From assembly GCF_003096675.1 (NCBI RefSeq), contig NZ_QEKW01000012.1:62001-126000 (forward strand): DNA of 64,000 nucleotides, written 5' to 3'. Positions 51,001 through 57,658 of this stretch are shown here, piece after piece. Under the pieces are notes generated by a model that was given only the letters and a program-made list of their open reading frames with translations, made no database searches and was not told the origin of the DNA. Each line of letters opens with the position of its first letter. Position 1 is the first letter of the stretch. Source of the DNA: Actinomycetospora cinnamomea (GTDB lineage Bacteria; Actinomycetota; Actinomycetes; Mycobacteriales; Pseudonocardiaceae). A program made the translations under genes and the position numbers.

Positions 51001-51290
51001 CGCACCAGCCGGTAGGCCCGCGGATCGCCCTCGATCCGCCGACGCCCGAGCGAGCGTCGCAGGCGGCTGACGAGGGCGGCGAGGTTGCGGGCGGGGTCGG
51101 CGGGGCGCTGGTGCTCCCACAGCAGCTCGGTGAGTGCGGCCGTCGGGAGGAATCGGCCGTGGTGTGCGGCGAGGATGCACAGGAGACGTTCGGCCTGGCC
51201 TCCGGGCACCGGCTCGTCGAGCGCACCCTCCACCGCGAAGCGGCCGACGAGCCGCAGACGGAGGAACGCCGTGGTCACCCCGGTGATCAT
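48090..51290 (-). CDS. AfsR/SARP-type ATP-dependent regulator
   Basis: A 1066-residue regulator: N-terminal winged-helix transcriptional domain (10-100, LRLRLVGRFAVEG... RNLAALVSRLRRSLG), a BTAD domain (about 105-250), a STAND-type ATPase with Walker A GEAGIGKS (302-309), and a long TPR-like C-terminal half. No C-terminal LuxR helix-turn-helix. Such proteins activate secondary-metabolite or catabolic operons. Start uncertain: ATG 51290 or GTG 51278, no strong ribosome site. Placed between the nitrile cluster and the EaCoMT-like gene, it may control them, but nothing in sequence proves it. Confidence 0.85.
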   Translation of the reverse strand: MITGVTTAFLRLRLVGRFAVEGALDEPVPGGQAERLLCILAAHHGRFLPTAALTELLWEHQRPADPARNLAALVSRLRRSLGRRRIEGDPRAYRLVRDADTVVDVTEALDLVGTAERELAQGAHALAAMSAEVAEGLLAADVPLAGQPEATWVDEVREGVAGGLSRARACRRTAALELGDLDTAIDEASRTLAEDPLDEPACRALMQAQQRRGAHAAALAAYDRLRRHLADELGSDPSPATREVFLSALRQEPGASARSEAAVAPGPAEPGPLIGREVELAVLSRAWSAAVRGRGGLVLVTGEAGIGKSALSTALRIEARRSGGLVEVVRCSGAERSLYLQPLAELVRGVVLRLAPGAGELLAERDRAALADLVPEVAPRRAPVASPSELRRRRTLEAMAELFGEVAATRPLLLAIEDLEHAGERTVEALHFLATRLATRRVLILATERTSETPGATAPLRDVATHLELGALSRDALRTLLARAGREQDLERFASWTGGSPLLVSELLRHPESVTDGNGTVPAIPTSLQEALSRRLAATAEDVTLLLAQAAVLGTSFGLDDVAALTELGVEECAHRAGRAARAGFLVTDGGSYRFANDIVRRIAYESAPLPVRVSRHRRVAALLAGRPEAAAVHHAAAGDHAEAARSWLAAADAAHLVFAHAEAEKLLTAGVEEAHRAGDRALEAAALLRRGGVRCDLGRHEDACDDHDGALTIARELGDEELEARALEGLGWAALWARDALGAVDLAERAGHLAESAVAAPGARRSSLLLLGRVRHWDGDYTGATHAYQQVLAVDADDATSAVAMAYRGALLQHMDRFAEARAVLERAVALCTRTGEFRTLLQSLFFCGLARGDVGDLAGALRSLDRARRLIDDAGVGYYRAGIETTTSWLWQELGDLGRAREHAELAVDLARQGGGALELEQGLHALLALADCDLLAGREDDAGALVEAAAPLLDRPLPFRPRAAMRLLEMQARWDPGRADALLDQARTYRSAKYEALALRHLGRDREAAGAAARTRSDLVVAQSGAPGDRVAARERIAAGLPSELRTVFVAKGRLAVPAPTLH

Positions 51291-51385
51291 ACGACGACGT
51301 GGATGACCTGCGTCATGGTCGCGGAGCACGGCGACGGCCCACTTCGAGGCCGTGTGTGCCACCTCCGTGGTTCGACCTGTGCCCG

Positions 51386-51883
51386 TCACGGGTCTCCGGT
51401 GCCGACCGACGGGGCGGCGTCCCCCGCCAGCTCCTTCTCGCCGAAGAACACGGCGATGTGGTTACCGTTGTAGGGCGGGATCACGCGGTAGCCGGTGTCG
51501 GCGAAGAGTGCTCGGCTGTGCCGCTGGGCCGACCCGGCGTCGAGCCGCACACGGGCGTAGCCGAGGTCGCGCGCCGCGGCCTCGAGCGCCGCGAGCAGGG
51601 CGCGGCCGACGCCCCGCGACCGGGCGTGCGGGACGACGTACATGCGCTTGATCTCGCAGACGTCGTCGGCCAGCGGGCGCAGCCCGCCGATGGCGACGGC
51701 GTGGCCGTCGTCGTAGCCGACGAGGAAGCAGCCCCGTGGTGGGGCCATCTCCCCGGGGGTCGTGACCGACCCCGGCCGGGCGGCCCGCCCGGGGTACTGG
51801 GTGTCGAGGAGCGCGTTCAGCTCCGCGAGCAGCTCCCGGCCCGGTGAGGCGTCCGAGCGCCCGGGCCGGAACGCGAGGACCAC
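51386..51883 (-). CDS. GNAT-family N-acetyltransferase
   Basis: A 165-residue acetyltransferase with IKRMYVVPHARSRGVGRALLAALEAAARDLGYARVRLDAG as acetyl-CoA-binding core and ALFADTGYRVIPPYNGNHIAVFFGEKEL at the end. This subtype is common in actinobacteria; the acceptor is unknown. GTG 51883, 8 bp after the stop of the EaCoMT-like gene on the same strand, so probably co-transcribed with it. Confidence 0.8.
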   Translation of the reverse strand: MVLAFRPGRSDASPGRELLAELNALLDTQYPGRAARPGSVTTPGEMAPPRGCFLVGYDDGHAVAIGGLRPLADDVCEIKRMYVVPHARSRGVGRALLAALEAAARDLGYARVRLDAGSAQRHSRALFADTGYRVIPPYNGNHIAVFFGEKELAGDAAPSVGTGDP

Positions 51884-51891
51884 GCCGGCCC

Positions 51892-53064
51892 TCAGGAGAC
51901 CCCGAGCCGTTCGGCGGCCGTCCGCGTGCCGGCGACGCGGTTGGTGATCTTCTCGAACGCCACGTCCCGGGCGAAGTCCGGGGAGCCGTGGTTGGGCTTC
52001 TCGTCGATGGAGAACGGCGAGAAGCCGCAGTCGTCGGTGGAGCCCAGCTGCTGGCGGTCGATGAAGTCGGCAGCGCGGACGAGACGGTCGGCGACCTCCG
52101 CCGCGCTCTCCACCCGTGGATTCAGCGGGTTGATCACGCCGAGGTACGCCATCTGCACCACGCCGTCGGCGTCAGTGCGCAGGCTCTTGCCGATCGAGGC
52201 GTACACCGGGTCCTTCTCCCGCTCGCTGGCGAGCTGGATGAGGAAGTAACCGGCGTTGATCTTGAACATCTCCGGCAGCAGGTTGTTGTACGGGACGTCG
52301 GCGGAGTGCACCGAGTCGCGGTCGCCGCCGGGGCACGTGTGGATCCCGATCTTCGTGCGCTCCTCCGCGGAGAAGCGCGCCATCACCCCGTTGAGCAGCT
52401 CGATGAAGTGCGGGAGCAGGCCGGCGCCGGTCCACGGGTTGCGCGGGTCCTCCCGGGTGGCGAGACGACCCTCGGTGAAGTCCACCGACACGCGCGCCGC
52501 CCCGACGTCGAACGCCATCCGGATGTCCTTCTCGCACTCGTCGATCAGCTTCGCCTCGAAGTCCTCGCGGCTGTAGCCCTCCACCGGGTCCCGCAGCGGG
52601 TAGAGCAGCGCGAGCATCGACGGCGAGATGACGGCCTGCTTCATCGGCCTGGTCGTCCTACCGATCGACTTCCTCAGTGAGTCGGCCGCGTAGTTGACGT
52701 ACTCGAACGGGCCCTTCACCAGCTTGGGCAGCTGGCGGCCGTGGCCGTCGGCGAAGATCGCGAAGAACTGCCCGCCCGGGGCGAGCGTCGGCGCGAGCCC
52801 GGTGCCGGCCAGGGTGTCGGTGATCGGGTAGGTCGCGAACGACGACCACCGCTGCTCGCCGTCGGAGATGATCGGGGCGCCGGTGGCCTCGTACCGGTCG
52901 ATGGTGTCCTGCACCGCGGCGTCCTGCTCGGCCTCGAGGGCCGCCTTGTCGATCCTGCCCTCGTCGTAGGCCGCGTAGGCGTCCTGCAGCTTCTGCGGCC
53001 TCGGCATCGAGCCCACCGGCTCGGTCGGGATGCCGGTGGCGGTGCGGGGGTCGTAGTCGGCCAT
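51892..53064 (-). CDS. Epoxyalkane:coenzyme M transferase-like (MetE-fold) enzyme
   Basis: A 390-residue TIM-barrel zinc enzyme of the MetE C-terminal family, closest in my reading to epoxyalkane:coenzyme M transferase. The zinc ligands are His242, Cys244 (GIHTCPGGD) and Cys346 (GSTDDCGFSPF); the HSADVPYNNLLPEMF segment also fits. EaCoMT uses the thiol of coenzyme M to open epoxides. True MetE is about 750 residues, so this is not methionine synthase. A ComA-like operon 22 kb away could supply the thiol. No alkene monooxygenase or dehydrogenase of the epoxide pathway is in the window. Upstream inverted repeat at 53114. Confidence 0.82.
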   Translation of the reverse strand: MADYDPRTATGIPTEPVGSMPRPQKLQDAYAAYDEGRIDKAALEAEQDAAVQDTIDRYEATGAPIISDGEQRWSSFATYPITDTLAGTGLAPTLAPGGQFFAIFADGHGRQLPKLVKGPFEYVNYAADSLRKSIGRTTRPMKQAVISPSMLALLYPLRDPVEGYSREDFEAKLIDECEKDIRMAFDVGAARVSVDFTEGRLATREDPRNPWTGAGLLPHFIELLNGVMARFSAEERTKIGIHTCPGGDRDSVHSADVPYNNLLPEMFKINAGYFLIQLASEREKDPVYASIGKSLRTDADGVVQMAYLGVINPLNPRVESAAEVADRLVRAADFIDRQQLGSTDDCGFSPFSIDEKPNHGSPDFARDVAFEKITNRVAGTRTAAERLGVS

Positions 53065-53113
53065 GGCGCGCTCCAGTCCGTCGTCGGTGGGGAGCGGAGC
53101 TCGACGCTATGGA

Positions 53114-53127
53114 GTGATCTGGATCAC
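53114..53127. promoter_or_regulatory. Inverted repeat GTGATC-TG-GATCAC upstream of EaCoMT-like gene
   Basis: Perfect 6-bp arms with a 2-bp centre, 50 bp upstream of the start. On the minus strand it lies directly after TTGACG, a possible -35 box, so a bound repressor would block the promoter. Confidence 0.45.
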
Positions 53128-53273
53128 GTCAACCACGCTCCGTTGCCGTCGCGTGGCGCTGCGCCGTCCGGCCGAGGCGGTATCCACCGGACGCCGAGCC
53201 CGCCTCGGGACCTTCGCCCCTGCACAGCGGGGGTCGCGAAGCCTCACCGTGGGCGACACCCCGAACGCGCACG

Positions 53274-53471
53274 GTGCCGGAGGAGGAGTCCGTGGACGAG
53301 GACGTGTCGTCGGGCGACGGCGGCCCCGCCGCGTCGCCCCTGCGTGCCCGGCCCGACCTGCCCGTGTCCCGGCCGTTCCCACGGCCGTCCGAGCGCAGCC
53401 GCTACCAGCCCCTGCGCGGGCTGGAGGAGCTCCTCGACGACGTCCTGGGTGCGCCCGCGCCGCCGCGCTGA
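53274..53471 (+). CDS. Small acidic/proline-rich protein (65 aa)
   Basis: GTG start within GTGCCGGAGGAGG. Acidic N-terminus (VPEEESVDEDVSSGDGG), Pro/Arg-rich middle, helix LEELLDDVLGA near the end. Likely unstructured; no family recognised. Third codon positions fit coding DNA. It precedes the double universal stress protein gene on the same strand by 115 bp. Confidence 0.45.
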   Translation: MPEEESVDEDVSSGDGGPAASPLRARPDLPVSRPFPRPSERSRYQPLRGLEELLDDVLGAPAPPR

Positions 53472-53586
53472 CCGGGCGCACACGTCCCTCCTGGTCGGGA
53501 CGGACGGCCCTGCCGGATGCGGACCCGCCTCGCGAGGCTCACGGCGGGCACGGCGGCGGCCGTGACCGGTGATCCCGGGAGGTCCC

Positions 53587-54597
53587 ATGTCCGCGACGCA
53601 CGAGACGCCGGGTCCGAGAGCCGACCGTCGCGTGGTGGTCGGCCTCGCCGACGACGACGCGTCGTGGGCGGCCCTGTGCTGGGCGCTGACCCGCGCGGCC
53701 CGCGGGGACGGCGCGGTCCACGCGGTCCGGGCGGTCCGCGGCGGCGATCGCGACGGGATCACGTCGGCGTGCTCGGGCGGGAGCGACCGTGCCGTGGCCG
53801 AGGTCGAGGCGACGGCCCTGCGACGGCTCGCCGGGCAGGTCGCAGGAGGCGTCGGGGGTCCCACCCCGCCGGTGTCCCTGTCGTGGTGCCGCGGACGGCC
53901 CGCGGACGTGCTGAGCGCGGTGGCCCGTGACGCGGACGCCGTCGTGGTGGGGCGTCCCGGGCGCCGTGACCGGACGGTGCGGGCACTGGTCGACCGTGCA
54001 CCGTGCCCGGTCGCGATCGTGCCCCCGGGGTTCGGTGCCAGGCCGCGGCCCCGGCACGTGGTGGTGGGCGTCGACGCGACGAGCGACCCGACGGCCGCGG
54101 GCGTGGCACCGGCCCTCGAGGAGGCGCTGTGCCACGCCCGGATCGGGGACCGCGTCACGGTGGTGGCGGCCATCGATCCGGCACCCGCCGTGGCCCACTG
54201 GCCCCGCGGCCTCGAACCCTCGCCGACGGCCGACGAGCAGGCGCACGCGGCTCGGGAGGCGACGCGGGCGGTGGTGGGCCCCGCCGTCGAGCAGGCCCGC
54301 CACACGGGTGCTGCCGACCCCGGCGTGGCGGTCGCGGTCATCGGCCGCCCCGAGGCCGTGGACCGTGCCGTCCTCGGTGCTGCCCGCGACCTCGAGGCCG
54401 ACGAGGTGGTCGTCCCGCGCACCGCTCACTGGTCGGCGGCCCGGCTGCTGCGCCTCGCCCGCGTGGCTCCCTGCGCGCTGACGGTCGTGCCGGACCGGCG
54501 CGCCGACCGTTCCGCGTCGATCCGGGAGACGATCAGTCCACCTCGGACAGCACCTGCTCGAGGGATCGCCGGGGTGTCGCGGGCAGCGGCTCGCTGA
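53587..54597 (+). CDS. Double universal stress protein (UspA-like)
   Basis: A 336-residue protein with two USP-like domains: RRVVVGLADDDASWAALCWAL...DAVVVGRPGRRDRTVRALVDRAPCPVAIVPPG and RHVVVGVDATSDPTAAGVAPAL...APCALTVVP. The ATP-binding GxxGxGS loop is degenerate in both halves, so nucleotide binding is doubtful. Tandem USPs are typical of dormancy regulons. ATG 53587 with GGGAGG upstream. Its 3' end overlaps the convergent nitroreductase gene by 65 bp. A GGGAC...CCC motif is found 76-89 bp upstream. Confidence 0.75.
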   Translation: MSATHETPGPRADRRVVVGLADDDASWAALCWALTRAARGDGAVHAVRAVRGGDRDGITSACSGGSDRAVAEVEATALRRLAGQVAGGVGGPTPPVSLSWCRGRPADVLSAVARDADAVVVGRPGRRDRTVRALVDRAPCPVAIVPPGFGARPRPRHVVVGVDATSDPTAAGVAPALEEALCHARIGDRVTVVAAIDPAPAVAHWPRGLEPSPTADEQAHAAREATRAVVGPAVEQARHTGAADPGVAVAVIGRPEAVDRAVLGAARDLEADEVVVPRTAHWSAARLLRLARVAPCALTVVPDRRADRSASIRETISPPRTAPARGIAGVSRAAAR

Positions 54598-55525
54598 ACG
54601 GCTCGGGCCACCCGAGGCGCAGCGCGACGACCGGGGGACGGTGGGCCCCGACGACGTTGCGGAGGCGCGCGCGGGTCTCGGGCACCTCGAGGACCTGGGT
54701 GATCGGCGTGGTGCCGAGGCCCTGGACGGTCGCCTCGAGCAGGACCGCGCTGAGCGCCTCCCCGGCCCGCAGCACGGACACCGGGTGCTCGTCGACCGCG
54801 GTGAGGATGGCCAGGGCCGATTCGTCCCGGTGGTCGGCGGTGCCGCGGGGCTGGCGCAGGGTGCCGCTCGGGAACCACCGCAGCACGAGGTCGCGGTAGG
54901 AGGGCGGTGGCCCCTCGAGGCGGGCGCCCGCGGGGATCCCGTCGCCCGCCCCCGCGTAGCGGTGGGTCCACCGCTGGAGCTCGGCGGCGTAGCCCACGTT
55001 CTCGCGCTGCCGCTCGGCCGCCTCCCGCATCGCCTCGGCCACCATGGCGCGGTCGCCGCCGAACGCCAGGTGCAGCACCCCGTCGAAGGGACGCGCCGCG
55101 TCGTCGAGCGCCTCGAGGACGTCGGTGGGTACGGACCGCGCGGAGAACCGGCGGCGGTCGGTGCGGCGGTGCTCGATGGCCGCCGCGTGCCGCCGCGTGC
55201 GGGGGTCGACCTCGCGCGTCGACGGGTGGATCCGGACACGCGCGAGGGGTCGTCCTCCGCGCTCGTCGGGCTGGTGGCGGACGTCGGCGTCCCAGCCACG
55301 GACGGCGAGCGCGACCCGCAGGTGGTGCAGGGCGCAGCCGCACCCCAGCAGCACCCCGTGCCCGCGCTCGTCGGTGAAGGGCAGGCGGCGGCCGGGATCG
55401 ACGTGCAGGTCGAGGTGGTCGGGTCCCAGGACCCACCGCCACGGCTGGGCGTTGTGCTCCGAGGGCGCCCGCAACGCCCGGGCCACCGCCTCGCGCAGCG
55501 CCCGCCGCTCGGTCACCGTCTCCAT
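54533..55525 (-). CDS. Acg-family nitroreductase-like protein
   Basis: A 330-residue protein of the Acg/Rv2032 family (duplicated nitroreductase fold that sequesters FMN). Motifs: RALRAPSEHNAQPWRWVL, LLGCGCALHHLRVAL, EHRRTDRRRFSARSVP and ATVQGLGTTPITQVLE. In mycobacteria acg is one of the strongest hypoxia (DosR) genes. ATG 55525. Overlaps the convergent USP gene. Confidence 0.85.
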   Translation of the reverse strand: METVTERRALREAVARALRAPSEHNAQPWRWVLGPDHLDLHVDPGRRLPFTDERGHGVLLGCGCALHHLRVALAVRGWDADVRHQPDERGGRPLARVRIHPSTREVDPRTRRHAAAIEHRRTDRRRFSARSVPTDVLEALDDAARPFDGVLHLAFGGDRAMVAEAMREAAERQRENVGYAAELQRWTHRYAGAGDGIPAGARLEGPPPSYRDLVLRWFPSGTLRQPRGTADHRDESALAILTAVDEHPVSVLRAGEALSAVLLEATVQGLGTTPITQVLEVPETRARLRNVVGAHRPPVVALRLGWPEPFSEPLPATPRRSLEQVLSEVD

Positions 55526-55726
55526 CGCGGCTCCTCTCCGTGCTCCAGCACAGCCGTGCCCCGGCGGCGGGTCGAGGGCCGGAGGTCACCGACCGGGAGG
55601 GACCCCTGCCCGTGGCGGACCCGCTGTCCGCGGCCCACGCTCCTGCTCACGGGTGTGCGGCGCCGACCGGCACACCGGCCCGCCGAGGGCGCCGGGCCAC
55701 TCCGGCGCCCAGGGCGTCCTGCCCCC

Positions 55727-55950
55727 GTGACCCCGGTCCTCGGCGACCTGGCCCTGTCGCTGGCCCTGTCGCTGGCCCTGTCGCTGGCCCTGTCGCTGGC
55801 CCTGTCGCTGGCCCTGTCGCTGGCCCTGTCGCTGGCCTGTCGCTGGTCCTGCTCGCGGGGCTGCGCCGCGTCGTGGACCGGCGGCGTCTGCGGGCGTGGG
55901 ACGCGGCGTGGCGCCGCGCCACCGGCCCCGACCCGGAGACCCGGTCGTGA
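55727..55950 (+). pseudogene. Rv1733c-like membrane protein remnant, frame broken in tandem repeat
   Basis: From GTG 55727 the frame reads VTPVLGD followed by LALS repeats; after the eighth, 11-bp unit the sequence LVLLAGLRRVVDRRRLRAWDAAWRRATGPDPETRS is in the next frame. That ending is typical of the C-terminus of actinobacterial Rv1733c-type membrane proteins (helix, then a DRRRLRAWDAAWRxTGP tail). The family's N-terminal part is not visible, so this looks like a decayed stub. One inserted base in unit 8 would restore a single short membrane protein. Confidence 0.5.
55748..55842 (+). repeat. 12-bp tandem repeat (CTGGCCCTGTCG), 7 full units plus an 11-bp unit
   Basis: Seven perfect copies from 55748 to 55831, then CTGGCCTGTCG with one C missing (55832-55842). 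In one frame it codes LALS, in the next VAGP. The 1-bp deficit moves the reading frame, see the pseudogene entry. Confidence 0.95.
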
Positions 55951-56054
55951 GTGCACTGCGGGTCCCGACCGTCGTCCCGGGCCATGCAGTCCGTTGGTCC
56001 CTGTCCGCGGCGGGGCGAACCGGCGAGCGTGGTGGCGACAGGAGGAGGTGGACC

Positions 56055-56099
56055 ATGTCCGGTGTCCCCGTCGACGTTGCCGTCGAGGGATCGTCGTGA
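56055..56099 (+). CDS. 14-residue leader peptide coupled to the USP gene
   Basis: ATG 56055 has a very strong ribosome site (GGAGGAGGTG, 4 nt away) and encodes MSGVPVDVAVEGSS before a TGA that overlaps the following GTG as GTGA. The USP gene itself has no separate ribosome site, so it is probably translated by coupling to this short peptide. No attenuator codons are apparent. Confidence 0.5.
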   Translation: MSGVPVDVAVEGSS

Positions 56100-56968
56100 A
56101 GGGCGGACCGGTCGTCATCGGGGTCTCGATCGAGGGCCACGACGAGGGCGCGGTGCGCTGGGCCGCCGCCGAGGCACGCGCGCTGGGGGTGCACCTGCGC
56201 CTCGTGCACGGGGTCGTCGTGCCCCGCGGGGGCTTCCCGGGGCAGTCGATGATCGGCGTCGACCCGCGCCAGGGACTGCTCGCCCTCGGCCGCCGCGAGC
56301 TGCAGGCCATGCGTGAGGAGGCGCTCCGGACCGTCCCCGACCTCCCGGTCGAGGACGAGGTCGTCGAGAGCGAGCCCGTCGCGCTGCTGCGGGCGCACGC
56401 GCCCACGTCCTCACTGATCGTCGTCGGCAGCGACGGCTTCGGCTCCTTCGGCGAGCGCGTCCTGCGCGGGATCGCCCGCGGCCTCGCCGGCCACGTCGGC
56501 GTCCCCGTGGTCGTCGTGCCCCGGCATTGCGATGCGGAGGTCCGGGACCGTGCCGGCGGGCGGGCCCCGGTGGTGGTCGGCGACGACGGCACCGCCGGCG
56601 CCCGCGGGGCGGTGCGCTTCGCGGCCCGGCGCGCCGCCGACCGGCGTGCCCCCCTGGTCATCGTCCGGGCCGGCCCGGATGCGCGCCTGCTGCCCGAGGA
56701 GGCGCCCTCGCTCGGCACGGACCGCCCGCCCGCCGTGCACGTCGTCGTCGCCGAGGAGCGGGCCGACCGCGTCCTCGCCGACCAGGCCCGCGACGCCGAG
56801 CTCGTGGTGCTCGGGGTGGGGGAGCACGGCGTCCTGCACGCGCGTCACCGCACCCGGCCCGACCTCGTCCGGAAGGCGACGTGCCCCGTGGTGATCGCGC
56901 CGCCGGACCTGCCCGTCGAGGCCCCGACCGAGCGCGCCCGCGCCGGCGCGGCGGGGCAGGGCGCATGA
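56096..56968 (+). CDS. Double universal stress protein
   Basis: A 290-residue tandem USP. Domain 1 is complete, with PVVIGVSIEGHDEGAVRWAAAEARALGVHLRLVHG and VVGSDGFGSFGERVLRGIARGLAGHVGVPVVVVP (near-canonical GxxGxG loop). Domain 2 (PVVVGDDGTAGARGAVRFAARRA) lacks the loop. GTG overlaps the leader peptide stop; its own TGA overlaps the CBS gene ATG (ATGA). Likely member of a hypoxia/stress operon. Confidence 0.82.
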   Translation: MKGGPVVIGVSIEGHDEGAVRWAAAEARALGVHLRLVHGVVVPRGGFPGQSMIGVDPRQGLLALGRRELQAMREEALRTVPDLPVEDEVVESEPVALLRAHAPTSSLIVVGSDGFGSFGERVLRGIARGLAGHVGVPVVVVPRHCDAEVRDRAGGRAPVVVGDDGTAGARGAVRFAARRAADRRAPLVIVRAGPDARLLPEEAPSLGTDRPPAVHVVVAEERADRVLADQARDAELVVLGVGEHGVLHARHRTRPDLVRKATCPVVIAPPDLPVEAPTERARAGAAGQGA

Positions 56969-57573
56969 TGAGGGTCGGGGACCTGACGGCGCCGGCCACC
57001 ACCGTCGGGCCGGACACCCCGGTCCGCGAGGCGGTCGCGCGGATGACCGCGGAGGGTCTGACCCTCCTGCCGGTGCTCTCCGGGGGCGCCCTGGTCGGCG
57101 TGCTCCACGAGGCCGACCTGCTGGGCGGACGGGTCCGGCACGCCCCCGGCGGGCACGGGAACCCGACGCGGCCGCAAACGGTCGGTGAGGTGATGGCCCG
57201 CCCGTACGGCACGGTCTCGCCCTGGACCGACCTCGCCGAGGCCGTCGTGCTCATGGCCGACCGGGGCCTGCACAGCCTGCCCGTGGTGCGCGAGGGCGTG
57301 TTCGCAGGGGTCGTCACCCGCCGGGAGGTCGCGTCCGTGCTGGGCCGCAGCGACCCGCACCTCCGCGCGGCCGTCGCCCTGCGCCTCGACGGCTACGCCG
57401 GACGGCACAAGTGGGAGGTGCACGCCCACCGGGGCGAGGTCGTCCTGTGCGACGAGGAGGACGACCCGCTCGAGCAGCACATCGCCACCGTCCTCGCCGC
57501 CGGGATCCCCGGCACCGTGCACGTGGCGACGTACCGCCGCGACGTCTGCCCCGAGCACACCGCGGCCGCCTGA
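56965..57573 (+). CDS. CBS-pair protein with C-terminal BON-like domain
   Basis: A 202-residue protein: two CBS motifs (VGDLTAPATTVGPDTPVREAVARMTAEGLTLLPV and VGEVMARPYGTVSPWTDLAEAVVLMADRGLHSLPVV), then a BON-like segment (GRHKWEVHAHRGEVVLCDEEDD...GTVHVATYRR). CBS pairs bind adenine nucleotides; related proteins (Rv2626c type) are hypoxia induced. Translationally coupled to the USP upstream. Start MM at ATGA. Confidence 0.85.
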   Translation: MMRVGDLTAPATTVGPDTPVREAVARMTAEGLTLLPVLSGGALVGVLHEADLLGGRVRHAPGGHGNPTRPQTVGEVMARPYGTVSPWTDLAEAVVLMADRGLHSLPVVREGVFAGVVTRREVASVLGRSDPHLRAAVALRLDGYAGRHKWEVHAHRGEVVLCDEEDDPLEQHIATVLAAGIPGTVHVATYRRDVCPEHTAAA

Positions 57574-57658
57574 CCGCGCGGGGAGCGCCCACCGGCCATG
57601 CTGTGCGGGCCCGGCGTCGCCCGGGAGCGGGTCTCGACGACGAGCCGGGGTGGTCGCG

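Noticed and set aside
47943..51473. A 1176-residue plus-strand open frame
   Set aside because: Antisense to the AfsR-type regulator; low-complexity Arg/Gly/Pro sequence without domains, whereas the minus strand shows wHTH, BTAD, Walker A and TPR regions.
51892..53064. Methionine synthase MetE
   Set aside because: Only half the MetE length and spacing of zinc ligands (HxC...C) fits the EaCoMT-like family.
55748..55842. CRISPR array
   Set aside because: Contiguous 12-bp units without spacers and no cas genes: a simple tandem repeat.
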